A DNA stretch of 64,000 bases from Pegea sp. RAD2-039 (taxonomy: Eukaryota; Chordata; Thaliacea; Salpida; Salpidae), in assembly GCA_034620365.1 (NCBI GenBank), contig JAQGEQ010000175.1, positions 248,001-312,000 of the forward strand. The letters run 5' to 3'. A program made the position numbers and the translations under genes. Below the pieces are notes generated by a model. It did no database searches. It was not told the origin of the DNA and saw only the letters and a program-made list of their open reading frames with translations. Positions within the stretch are counted from its first letter, which is position 1, and each line of letters opens with the position of its first letter. This document shows, in pieces, positions 30,537-43,500 of the stretch.

Positions 30537-32310
30537 TTAAATTTCAGGCTTAACTTCAATCAAATTTTTCAATTCGATAATATTGGTGCAGTTTGAAAAT
30601 GGGCATCTGAAAAAATAATATGTTAAAAGCAAAAAATCAACAACATCCCAAAGAACAGAAGTTGACTTAAAATGATCAGAATTCTATTGACTTTGTGCTT
30701 ATTACATCAATCACGTGATGTGGGTCAGTATTCAAATTACATTTTTATATCTCAATTTTTATCTAAAGTTCTTTGATTACTTAATAATAAAAATGTTCAG
30801 CTATCAGTAGTGAAAACATATAATGAAACAAATCGATAAGTGAAAATGATCTGTTAGTTTTATTATTATTTGTTCAGTTTATATTAGAAGCGTGAGGTAA
30901 AGTTTGAATGGTATAGAGGGAAAAATACTTCATTAGCATCAAAAAATGTTCCCCTACTGCTAGTAGCAACGAACAGAGAAACAACTTTTAAGAAATCGTC
31001 AAAATATTGGTCTCTAGATTGTTTTATATGAAGTTTAGAATATTTTAATTTAAGTAAAGTTGATTGGAATAAACCAGTTTGTTTCAAATATATCAAATAG
31101 AAAATTAAACTGACTTGGTTTGCTTTCGACGCTTACTACAATGTTGTATAAGTATCTCAATTGATTCCTTTTCAAAAGTGTGATTACATCTAGAATCTCT
31201 GACAGGAACCTTGATAGCAGTCTGAAAGATAGTTAAAAGCTACAAGCAAAAGTTTAGATGAAATTTCAAGTAGTACTTGAGATAAAGGGCACTTTAATGT
31301 TGTATTAACTCTAGTACATTCTATTTCTGAATCATTCAAGAAGTCCATTGAATCTGATAACAAAAGTGTTTTATGTTAAAATTTGATGAAATATATCAAA
31401 AGAACCTTTGTTGGCAGATTGCATAGTTGAAACAAAGGTTTTGACAAAATCATGAGTAGAATAATCTTTGGTATTCAAAATATTATTCTCATTTTCAATC
31501 TGCTGTTTGTATATCTGCAACATAGAACAAAATTGAAAGAAAATCTTTAATATTTAAGGAATTTATAATTTATGATAAAAAAATTACTAATGTAACTTTA
31601 GTTGAGTTTTAAGACTATTATGATTTAAATTTTAAGTTGATATAAAAATATAGAAAGAAGTAATCATGTGACTTGACAGTTTAAAAACTTATCATAAATA
31701 CAAATCATATATTGTAGTAAATATGAAAAGTTTCAAGCTACTTACATCTATTAAGGACCACAATTTTTAAAAAGTTTACATTTTTATAAATAAAATTCTT
31801 ACAATCATCCATAGCAAAAAACCAGATCCATGATAATTTAATATTTTCACTTTTTTGATACTTAAAGAATTTTTATAAAAATAAAAACAAAGCAACTTAA
31901 TTCTTTAAGACTACTTTAAACACCTTAAAGTATGATTCACTTTTACAGGAATAACATTTTTTATGTAGATACCTGCGCAACATCACTTTCTATAAACATT
32001 TCATTAGAATCAATTTCTTTTTGAATATCTTCTAATACTCTTGAGAAAACAACACTTCTATCTTTTTGTTTTGAAACAATTTTTGAACATTCATAAAGGT
32101 CTTGAAGTCCTTTGTGATTTTCTAAAAATAATAAATTAATTTTTTGAAAAACTTCTACATTGAGCTAAAAAAGTTAAAAAAAGGATTACTTTGAATAGCA
32201 ATGAGGTCAAGTCCAGTATCTATAATTTCCTTTTCTAGAAATTCAATAGTTCCTTTAACAGATGAAACTATTTTTAACTTGCCATCAGAAATCAAATTAA
32301 AGTTTGACAT
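30537..32310 (-). CDS. NSMCE2: NSMCE2/MMS21-like SUMO E3 ligase of the SMC5/6 complex
   Basis: Nuclear SP-RING ligase that sumoylates SMC5/6 partners in DNA repair. Exons in order: 32190-32310, 31973-32121, 31406-31514, 31277-31353, 31115-31221, 30537-30606. All phases join and give 210 residues (human about 247). The N-terminal half is helical and charged, as needed to dock on the SMC5 coiled coil. The SP-RING is complete: CPLSQ (148-152), CNHTF with Cys164 and His166, then KCPFSNC with Cys189 and Cys194. It lies at the C-terminus, where the family has it. The first four introns are 51-458 bases and the last about 508. Start: ATG at 32310, the only one before the helical region. The gene is hidden from ORF searches because its exons are short. 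Confidence 0.92.
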
Positions 32311-35013
32311 TTTAAAAGTATAAATTATTTTTTATACAATCATAATAAATTCTATTAGACAACAAAATCATTGACAATTATAAATACTCATATGCTGCTA
32401 AGATAAAATCTCGGCAATATGATAAATGAGTTTTTTATATAAATAAATGAAAGATATTAATGTATGTGGTGCTAGTATAAAAGTTTATAAAATTAAAACA
32501 TATAACATTATTTTGTATAGTTTAAATTTCTAAAATTTAAAACGTCAAAAATAAACTTGAATAGCAAATATATATGAATATAAAAAGGATTCAGCCGAAT
32601 AACTTTTCATGAATTTAAAACTAATATTAGAAAAATGAGAAAAAAATTATAATAAAACCTTTTATGCAAACAATAACAGAAATAAGATGAAAAGAAATAA
32701 AAAACCTTTTAATGCATAGTCTTATCCCAGGTAAGTCAAAAAAGGACTTTTTTAATTATGGGTTTTTATAAATTATACTTTTTCAATTACTATTTTTTCA
32801 AGATCATATCTTCAATTTATTCTCTTATAATAGACAAATTATTTCTATTTCCTAAATGAAACACTTAAAAGTATTAAACCAGTTTAAAATATTTCAAATG
32901 AAAATATAACTGTGGCAAAAGAACCATTCCAATGTAAGTTTATATTCTTTCTAATTTTATTCTTCTTATATCTTTTCATTTCATTAGCGTGTTCAAAATT
33001 TTTTTAGCTTTATTACAAAATAATTATTTATAATATATATAACTTATAAATTAAGTCAAAATACAAACTTCTTAAAAATACTGCTTACTGTCTTCAAACA
33101 TAATTTGTTTTAATTATTATGCTTTAAATATCTTTACACATTTATATAAATAAATTACAATAATTAAAAAAACAATATTTAGACTAGTAGGCATTGCAAC
33201 CAAAAATGCACTTTTAATTCAATTATTATAATAATGTTTTTAAACATCAACAAGTAAATGTAATTTTGTTGATAAATAATGTGATTAGCTAATAAATGTT
33301 CTTTCTGTATCATTTCACAAACCCTTTTTGTTACACCCCAGTTTCGTTTAATTAAACTAGAAAATTTGTTTATTTTTGTTAGTGTATCACATGTACTAGT
33401 TTTTGAAACTTAATATTCATGATAGATTCGACGTTTTTACATCATTATCATCGATTACTACTACTTAATGAATAAGTAATTTGATAAATACTTTGTTGTT
33501 CAACGAAAGGTTCTTTCCATTATTTTAATTTAGTTTACTTGGTGACTTTATTGATTAATCTACAACCACAAGAGTTAGAACTACTGTTATCAAAAACTTA
33601 AGTGTTTAATTTATTTGTAACAACTAAATCTTCAAACTTTTATTTTTTTATTTTCATTTTTCTCTTGACGTCGGTGAGAAAGTTAATTCGATTTACGATG
33701 TTTCTACACTGATAGTTTCTAAAAAAATGTAAAGTAAATCACGCCCTTTTTATTTCATAGTTTTTTAAATGCGCAAAACTTAAAATAAAAACGTTTGGAC
33801 GAAATTTCAGTAGCGTTAAAATGAATAGCGACCATTTTTAAGTTTTAAAGTTACTTAACGTTTTTTGAGCTTATTATCAAATAAGCATCTTTGAATTTCT
33901 AAGATTTCTTTTTGGCTTATCCTTATTTCCAAATTATGTAAATGCTTCACATAAAATCTTTTTAATAGATGCAATTGTAAATCTACTTCTTCTGAGTATA
34001 TAAGAATTAAACTTCCACCCCAATATAAAACTGAAAAGTACAAAATGGATACGAAATCGTTAATTTCTTTTCCATTTGAATATTTTAGTGATTAAAATAA
34101 TTATGATTTACTTTTTGGTTAGCTGATAAGAACTGCAAATGATCATATTACTTTTGTGATTAAATAAATAACTTTAGAAAATCTTTGATGAATTTATTTT
34201 GCAAAAATTTTCTGAGTAATAATCTTTACAAAGATGTTGATTTAAAACAAAAGAAACTTTTGAATTTTTTTTTGAAACTACATTAAAAAGGACCATTTTA
34301 ATAAAAGATGATTATATATGAAAACACAATATCTTTTACTACAGATTTTAAAAATGTTCTATGGCAAAAGGTACAATGTGGTGAATATATTTTTCATTTT
34401 ATTTAAGAAACCTTATATGTATTTAGTGATTAATTTTCTTCTAGAAATCTGTTAGTTTTTTATGCTTCTGTGATTGAAAGTACCTAGACTTATCAATTAA
34501 ATGAGAAACTAGAAATAACCAAAAGAAACTATTAGAAGTTGACTGCTTGTTTTCAAACTTATTTACTTTGAGGCCATAATGTCACTTTGCGTTTTTGTGC
34601 ATCCTGTGCTATCATTTAAGGACACTTAATTTCTTGCTTGATAAAATTAACTTTGAAATGAAAGGCAGTAACTAGTAGAAGTATTTTTACTAAGTTTGAA
34701 CTCTAATAAGATTATCCCTCTAAACAAATTTTTGTAGCATGGTTCTAAAAAACTAGTCTCTCTCTAACAAAGGTATTGTTATCTTGTTATTTCTATCTTA
34801 TATCTCAAACTACTCGAAAAAGATTACAAGAAGACTAGTTCAAAATGTTTAAAGAGTTCTATTACAACGTTTATATATATGAAAAATGCTTGTTCTGACC
34901 ATTTTTTATACTAAAAAATAGTTTTGTTTGAATTGCACATATAAAACTTATCATAAATACCAATTGATAATTCTTTTCTTTTAATTATCTATTAGTTTTT
35001 TATAGATTTGTAA

Positions 35014-35047
35014 AAACAAACAAACAAACAAACAAGCAAACAAACAA
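35014..35047. repeat. (AAAC)n microsatellite
   Basis: About eight AAAC units in tandem with one AAGC variant. Confidence 0.85.
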
Positions 35048-35409
35048 GTGTAATCAAGTAATCATCTGCAAAAGAATGCATTGCACTTACTTCCAACTTA
35101 AAAATAGCTTCAATGTTTACTTAAATATTAGTTCTATTACAAATATAAAAAGTAAATAAACCAATGTAAGTGTTTTATCATCTAACTTAAAATGTATACT
35201 TCTATCACAATTAAACTAATGCAGATTTTGTTAAATTTGGTTTAACTTTTTAATCTCTATTCAAATTTTCAACTGCATTAATAAATTGAAGAAATGCTAG
35301 TAACGTCATTAAGCAATCATTTATCATTAAAAATTTTCCAGATTTTTATTAGTAATTTAAAAGAATAGTAGTTTATTGTTCTCAGAATAGATTTCCTAAA
35401 ATCACTTAC

Positions 35410-35502
35410 TGCAGAGCAGTTTTAAAAGCATTTTCTACATCTTCGATTACCAAGGATAAGAAACTTTTGTATTGATTAAAAAGTGACAAAATTATAATCG
35501 AC
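35410..35502 (-). other. Exon-like segment of unknown gene
   Basis: Bounded by acceptor ATTTCAG and donor GTAAGTG on the minus strand. The frame in between codes SLFNQYKSFLSLVIEDVENA and nearby residues without a stop and continues open upstream to about 35610. No partner exon with matching phase was found, and open runs of this length are expected by chance in this window. Confidence 0.18.
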
Positions 35503-36603
35503 CTGAAATTGTTTAGACAAAAGTGCCTAAAAATAGTATTGACAGGTTTTATAATTAAGTAACTTGTAAAAGCATACAAAAACCACGTAAAAATGATAGG
35601 GATAATTTAAAGTTTAAATTTATATTTTAATTTCAAATCAAAATTGATTTTTTGATGTAAACAAAGGTAATCTTAAATAGTTTTATATCAGTTTATATTA
35701 AAACAGGCAACTTTATAAAAATGATTATTCATTTAATGAATTTAATTAAACTTTTTTCATCACGAGAAACTAAATCATTATCAACTTACAACTGTTATGT
35801 ATCTTAGCAAAAACTACTTTTATAATCTATTTTTTATTATATCAAAAGCTTTATTAAACATGAAAATCAAAAATTCTATTTTCAGCAATTATTTACTTTA
35901 TTTGATCGGAAATTTGTTTTATAGTTTTTCGTTTTTAATATCTATAAGCAATCGTATTTTGCTGCGACAAAACTACTATTGATTTTTAGAGAAAATTATA
36001 TCTTGAATATTGAAATGTTTTCCAAAAGTCTTTACTTTATAGATTACAATATGGCTTAACAGAAATGTTATGAGAAAAAAATGTATACACGCTTTTAAAT
36101 GTGCTTCATCAAAATAAGATCTTATTAAGACATGAGATTCAATGCTTAAATTCTTTAATATTTCGTTGGTTACATTTAATAGAATTTTGACTTGTATCAA
36201 TAATACACTTAAAGGTTTAGATACTATCATTTATTTAATCAAATCCGCAAACTTTAACTTGATCTACACATTGGTTTTTCGAAATTATTTTTAGTTCTAG
36301 AAAGATTTAAATTGCAAAGTAAATTATGTCTTTAAAAGGAAACTTTTAGTTTAAAATTCTTTTGCCATTTCCTTATGGTTTAATTTTTTGAGTCTTACAA
36401 ATGTTGCTAAGAACTCTTTCGATAAACATCACATTTTTCAGTTTGTTTGAATTGTGACAAAAAAAGTAAAATGAAAATCAATACTTTACCAGAATTTGTT
36501 CTAGGTTTATTTTAAACTATTTGAATTTAATGATAATTTTTATATTAGTAGACAAACATATTCTAATTTATCACAAAAAGATTTAGATGAAAATTTCTGC
36601 CTA

Positions 36604-36780
36604 CTATTTTTCCTTAGAAAGTAGGTTTGTGAACACAAAAATTTTACTTTCAGCAGACTTATAAGAAGAACAGAAGTTATTAAAGTGGGTAATGAAATAA
36701 GTTTTATGAGTGAGAAACAAAAGAGTAAAGAATAAAAGATGCCATCGATAAAGTAACTTTGAATATTTTTCAGCTCTCAT
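36604..36780 (-). CDS. Unrecognised 58-codon ORF divergent from Kv4
   Basis: ATG at 36780 opens 58 codons to TAG at 36604. The N-terminus has a basic start and the hydrophobic run LLFFTLLFLTH, so it could be a signal or anchor segment. It begins exactly where the G+C-richer island upstream of Kv4 ends, which would suit a bidirectional promoter. An internal GTAAAA donor could splice it in phase to the open frame at 35976-36230. Chance is a real alternative at this length. Confidence 0.2.
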   Translation of the reverse strand: MRAEKYSKLLYRWHLLFFTLLFLTHKTYFITHFNNFCSSYKSAESKIFVFTNLLSKEK

Positions 36781-36784
36781 GGGA

Positions 36785-37330
36785 TGAACATACTCATGCG
36801 TGAGTTTATTTTCTATATCTGACGTTTTTACTCATACATTTTCACGTTTAGACGCTTCTATGACGTATTTACTTTGAAGAGCCAATAAAGAGCGCAGTTG
36901 AGGAGCAAAAGAGCTCTTATACTATGCGTGAAATGCGAGCTTCCAATTTCTTTTCATTTCTTTTTTCACTTTTTTGAGAGCTGAGATAAAAATTCAAGCA
37001 ATACCCGTGTGGTATGCGGAAGCTAGTAACATTTGGAGACGTGTTTTTTGCTTCAATATCTCAGATAAATACAGTCGATGGAACATGAATAAAAGAACGT
37101 CAAGGTAGAGCGTACTGAGCAAGCGATGAACGTAATTTCATTGAGTTGTGCGCGTTATTTATTGCCTCGGGCATAAAGTTGAATGTGATGGCTAGTCAGT
37201 TTATTCCTTAGTTAGATAGAACCAAGTTTTGAATGTAGGTAGACAGTATATTTTTCTCAATTCTTTTTCTTTTTTTGAGTTATCTTTCGACATTACGCAG
37301 TTTTAGGTTATATGTGACTGGTAAAGGTAT
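36785..37330 (+). promoter_or_regulatory. Likely Kv4 promoter and 5' leader island
   Basis: About 550 bases clearly richer in G+C than either flank, ending some 270 bases before the Kv4 start codon. It contains a CRE-like TGACGTAT at 36861 and a CCAAT at about 36882. Short upstream ORFs (for example ATGs near 37126 and 37188) lie in the part that would be leader. No transcription start can be placed from sequence alone. Confidence 0.4.
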
Positions 37331-37597
37331 GTTCACACTTCAATAGGTACTGTTAAAAATGTTTTTATTGTTATTGTATAAAGGATTATTAGTAACGACG
37401 CCTTTTATATATACTCACCGTGTAAAATACACTATTAAAGTATGATTTAGGATTCTAAAATGAAGAAAAAGTGTTTAGTGACTTGATTCAAAAGTTTAAA
37501 AAATCAAAAAATAACCCTAAAGAGTTTGTTTCGTTTTTTACTGGAATATTGACATCTATATTATTCCTGTTGGTGACCATTTTGCTTGGTCCAAAAA

Positions 37598-40500
37598 ATG
37601 TCAAAGACAGTCGCTACTTGGCTACCTTTTGCACGAGCTACAGCAGTTGGTAAGTTTTAAATATTTTCTTTGTTATTTATTAACTAAAAAGTCTTGAGAC
37701 ACATATAAAAGCTAAAAGGTTATAATCTGTCTATTTGCTAAAGTTTCAAGCTTATTGTTGTAAAGTGTTTTATGAAATAAAATAACGTTCTTCAAAATGA
37801 TCTAATTATAATGCCTAACGTCATTAAGTATTTCAATAAACACATTTAGAACTTTATAGCTAGGAAATATGAACTTTATTAGTATGGCTATAGAAGCAAA
37901 CCATGCACACTAATATTTTAAGCAGCTTATAAGAAATACTTTGAATTTCTTTACAAGCTATTATTAAAACAGCTAAGATAGCCTTTTTAAAGAAAAGCAT
38001 GCAAGCATTTCATTTGAATTAGAACTTTATAAATCATAATTAAACTACTGCAATTTAATTTTATTAATATTAATTACCTTAGTTATTGTATATTATTTAT
38101 TACATATTTGAATAAAATTGTCACAAAGCATTTAAACAGTTTGATAAACTTGACAAAAAATTTCAAAGTTTTAAAAAAAAATGAATTTTGCATTTAATGA
38201 ATGAATTTTGTAATTTTTTTGTGATCTTTTCATTTTAATGAAAAGTAAAATTATATTTATTACAGTTTAATTATTTAACTATTTTGGCAAGCTTTTCGAA
38301 ATCAACTTTTCAAATCATTACAGATAAGATTTTGTAAAATTAGTGTTTTTTAGAAAAAACACCAAGTGTACAATGCTACCTTGATAATAAAACTTTACAT
38401 TTAAATGGTGAAGAAAACATAATAGATTTTGTGTACAGCTGACAACCTTTTGTTTCAGTCTGTAGCTTTTCTGATTTGCTTATATGATAACAAAAGTTTC
38501 ACTTCGTATAAGCATCGCTTCAAGTTATTTTAAAATTCTTGGCAACATAGATTTTTTAACCAAGATGTTTTCTTAATTTTGATGTGAAAAGTTGCTTGTC
38601 AGAAGTGATATAATCATTTGTTATCAATATTAGCAAAACATTATTGAAGTTTATCTTGTTATAACTGTTGGGTTTTTATTCAGATGAATAATTTATTTAG
38701 AAAAACTCTTAAAGTTTTCGGTTTCAAAATAAAAATAATAGCTTCTTTTTATTAGTTTCGCTTTTTTAATCAATATAGAAATTAGAATTAAGAATCAAAA
38801 TTATTTAAGATATGCAAAATTGGATACATTCTAAAACTTGATATAATAATAAAGACAATTTTTATTTTTATTTTATTGAGTCTTATTTCTGTAACGATTT
38901 CAAAATTTGATAACTTTAAAACGAGCGATGGAAACTTTATTTAAAAAAAAATAGGAAATAATTTGATTATTTAATAATTTATAAAATCTTTAAAAAATAT
39001 ATTGTTAATAAATTCAGAGTTATAAAATAATTATAAGTTGTATTTTATGATAAATCTTACAATGTTTAGAGGTCACAGAATATAACTCCAAATAGTTGAA
39101 TTTATGAGATTGTTTTCACTACTACTTGATAAAAAAAACAATTTTAAAAGGATATTTTGCAATACATCAATTGTTTATTGAACATTTTTTGATTGTAACT
39201 GAAAACATCTTGATAATTTGGTATAGATTTCAAAAAATATCTAATTTCCACTGTAAATTGAGCTATGAAAATGCTTTAAACGATTCAGTCTTTAACTATA
39301 AATGAGTTTTTGTAGTGAATTCAAAGTTTTTGACAAAAATTCGTCGAAAAAATATTAAAATATATTTTATTGAGTTACTGTGATGTATAATACAAAACTA
39401 TTTCATGCTTATTCTTGCTCAAAAGTTCAAATTTTTTTGATCGATTAATATCAAACTGAGAGATTATGAAATTTGTTGTAAAATTTCTAGTATGTTGTCT
39501 ATTTTTCATTTTTAATTTAAAATATAAAGTATATTTTCAACCACATTATCAAAAAGGACGTTTTAAATAAATTTTAGAAGTTTTTGATTTTCTCAATAAA
39601 TTGTTTTTTGTTGATATTATTATCAGCTGTTGAAATGGGTTTGATGCAAAACAATTAAATTATCAATTCTCAATTAAATGACAACTTTTATGAAAATATT
39701 CTGGCAAGTGCTGGCCTGATTACTTCACAATTAAACAGTTTCTTTAAAAAACGTTTAAGTTCATTTCTCGAAAAAAGATTATTAATTTAATTCTAAGCTC
39801 GATTGCAAAGCATCAGTTAAATCAGACAATATTTCAGAATATCTACATTCATACTAACTCTTGACTTTAACAAATATTGAAGACGGTTTCTATTCTACGT
39901 CATTTGTCAAGTAAGTCATCCAACCAAAGATAAAAAGTGCTGAAAAAAAGTGGCAATGACTTTGAATAATTGATGCCTTTTACCAATACATTAAATGAAA
40001 GTTTTAGGTTATTTATTATTTTTGTCGTTCGATACCTACTGACTAAATGACGTTGTCGCGATAAAATGACTTTTGATAGCAAACTGAAATCATGTCCGGC
40101 TTTTTACCAAGCATCCACATCCAATAAATGATTTTCAATCCAAATCACGAATCTCAAATTCAAGTTTTTTTTTTAGTCTTTATCAGTTTTCCAAATTTTA
40201 TTCACTCACTCAATTATCTAGTTATCTATTGCAAGAAAATAATTATTGATTAAAGAGGTTTAATTAAACATAAATATTGGTAAGATAAAACCACAGTTTA
40301 GGATATCCAAGTTTTTCCTATCACGTTTTATGTCAAGTTTCCTATTGAACAACTTGATAAGAAAGTTTGAACGAAAAATGTGCTTAGAGATTAAGAAAAT
40401 GTTTACATCTTAGATAAATAGCTTTTTTAAATTAAACTGAAAATCCCTAAAATCTTGTAAACTACTTTAAATTAATTTCATGGGTCTATTTACTTTTTTT

Positions 40501-43500
40501 TTCCTCTACATTAAAGAAGACAAGAAAAGAAATCTTTTATCCAAATCTTTATTCATAAGAGAACAGTTTTTAATTTTTGTTTAAATTTAAGAAAAGTTAC
40601 AAAGTTTGAGTTTAATTTACATTAAGTGGATGATATTACTAGTTTTCTACAAGTTATTTACTAGGCTCATATTTAAAATTTTCAACTACAAATAAACAAT
40701 TTCAGATTTTTGCTATGACAGACTTATCTGTTTGAAACTTGTTGAAGCTAATTACAAAAACGTGATTAAGTTACCAATTGCATTTATCATTTCTAACAAA
40801 TAATGTTAAATAGCAATCAAAACCAATAACTTCACAGAGCTAACAAAAATAAAAGCTGGAGCCTTAAAAAGTTTTTGTTTGGTTCATAAATACTTCATAA
40901 TCAATAAATTTTAGCCATGAAAAGCTTGCAATGTTCCTATTTTAGCTGAAAAAACCTCTTGTAGAGTTTAAAAACAAGTTTACTATAAAATTGTAATTCA
41001 TTTGATCTTAAGTTTTTCATACATAAATAGGATAAAGAAGGTAGTTTGATTATCCCCGCAAAGAACTTACACTAATTATTTGTATCTTTTTTCTTTTCCA
41101 TTTTATGTACTGCTTTTAATGTGTTGTTTGATATTAAATTCATTTATGTGACCATGTATTTACTATCTAATAACAGGGGGTAGCATAAAAGTAGGCATTA
41201 TTAGGTGTGAAATAGGTTCCCATCCATTATTCTAATATGCAAACCAAAAATACTCTAACTCTAACGAGGTTATCATGAAGACCTTCCTCAAACTTCAAAG
41301 GGCTCATTTTCAGTCTTTAACTTTAGAGTTTTTCTCACTTTCTTTAGTATTATCTCTCAATCGGCAAGACTTTTATTTAACATTTTTTACTTTTGATTTG
41401 CTATTTTATCCAAAAATTATTTATATTTACATCGTACACAAGTATTTTAAAGAAATCGTTTTTTTCTAATTAAACTTACTTAAAGACTCAAAAGTCCTCT
41501 TGTGATTGTGTTTTTGCGTAATAACTTTTGCAAAGAAATCATTTTACATTTAGCTTTACCTTCTTCTACCATTGTATAAATTCACGTCCAGCCCAGTTCA
41601 TAAATTATTCATTTATCTTCACTCACAACTTCATCTTATCAATGCTGTCGTCTTCACTTTCAACTTGTTTCCATCTTCCATCTGCTGAATATGCTCTTGA
41701 TAAATTATTTCAAACTTTTAATTATCAAAAGAAATTAGTTTGTAATTTGGTATTAATTTTGGTTGATAACAGATTTTAATTAAAAATAAACTACTTCTTT
41801 CATGAATAAGTTAAAACGTTATTGGAAGATGGAAAAACCATTTAAAAGCATTTTCTGGTCTTGACACTAATTTTTAATAAAACTGTTCTTTTTTAGTTGA
41901 AGATTATTTCTAAATATGCTAAAATTGAAAGGATAGTTATGTTTTTTCTCATAATATTTTGATTTGTAATACTACTAATTAGACTAGCTACTTTCTCACA
42001 TTTTTGAGACTTTTCCAGGTTTAGTGTTAAGCACTTAATGGTAAATCATCAAAAATTAATGCATTAGAAACCTTCAGTTATCAAAACTTTTCATTTAATT
42101 CAGCTTCACTTTATTTTATTTAAATCACAACTTAAAATATACTCTATTGGTTTGCAAAATACTTCGTTTGACTTTCATGGTTTATATTGTAAAAAGCTGT
42201 TAAATATACAGTTTAAAAACTGTTCACTTTTCTGTTTTGAACCTTTAGTTAGCAAACATCATTATTAATAATAATAAGTGAAAATGAAACACAATAAACG
42301 TCTGAAATGGATCATAATGATTTTGGTGATTGAGATAAAAATTTGAAATTACCTCATGTAATCTTGCTTCATTTATTTGTAATTAAGTTTACAGAAACTT
42401 TTGCAGCAAATTGTCTGGATATTCTTAAATTTTGTATATTTCATTCGATAATTAAGTTGGTATTGTTTACTTAAGATTTGAGGTATTTTTGAAAAGTTGA
42501 TGTTTCTAAAAACTGAAGCTTCAGTTGATATTCTCTGTTTCTATTCATGTCACTAAAATCTTCTGTAAGTTGACATCAATTGTAAAAACTTCATTGTCCA
42601 ATAGGTTATAGCTTAAAGTTATAAAACGTTTTGTTCAAAAATGTTCTCTCTATTTGTTCCAATGTTTTCCAACAGCTTTTTATTTATTTTATTTTTGACC
42701 TTGTACCATTTGAGTTGTATATTTGGTTATTGGCAGTAAGAACTTCCTAAGTTTTGGCCAAAATAGAGTCTTTGAAATATTCATATTTAGTTTTTTTCTC
42801 GTTATATTTTTCCGTAACACACGTTCAAAATAGACCATATGTTATCAACTCTGTAAAAGTGATTAAACGCGCCATGTGTTATATAGAAATGATGATGAAC
42901 ACATTTAATATCAAAATTCATATCGATTTGAAAAAAATTTGTAGAAAAAAACCTTAAAAATTAAAAATCTGTTTTGACGAAAGATACAGATTAAAACCCT
43001 ATGTCTGGACTGTGGTAACAAATTTAATACCACAAAAAATTAGCCAGAGGCAATGTTGAATTTTTCTTAAATTTATAGTTGAGTATAATTTTCCCTGGAC
43101 ATTTGTCAAAAGAATGTAGTTTGCTTGAAGCTATGTAGCTGAATTATAAGGACTTTAAACTGTTCTGCATTTTTATTTAATCAAAAATAAACCTGAAACT
43201 TTTTGTAACTATGTAATAGTATTCTGATATTTTAAAACTTCAAATAATTTTAGTTGATAAAATTTAGTTCTTCATGTTTCTTATCTGTGAAAAATTCTTC
43301 AATAAATTTGTAAAACTGACGAATTGCTCTGAAACTTGCAATTATTTTTTTTAATTTAGTAAATGATCTTCTTTTAATCTCAAATAAAATACATTCTAAC
43401 GATTTAAGTTGTTTAGTTAAGTGAAGATTTAAAACTTAATTTTCTGCTCTAAAAGACCTTTATATAAGATCAAAAACCATTTTTTCAGGTTGGGTACCAG

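Larger units (their letters stand above)
32311..36603. other. Intergenic region with unproven exon-like pieces
   Basis: About 4.3 kb between NSMCE2 and the Kv4 upstream island. It has a short AAAC microsatellite at 35014-35047 and minus-strand stretches that look exon-like by splice signals (35410-35502, about 33855-34030, and the open frame at 35976-36230). They could not be joined into one consistent gene. Nothing else was recognised. Confidence 0.4.

Noticed and set aside
30884-31096. 70-codon minus-strand frame
   Set aside because: It sits within the last NSMCE2 intron; the SP-RING cysteines continue at 30606, not here.
37471-37653. 60-codon frame with a hydrophobic segment overlapping Kv4 exon 1
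   Set aside because: It starts at GTG rather than ATG. The overlapping frame codes the conserved Kv4 N-terminus.
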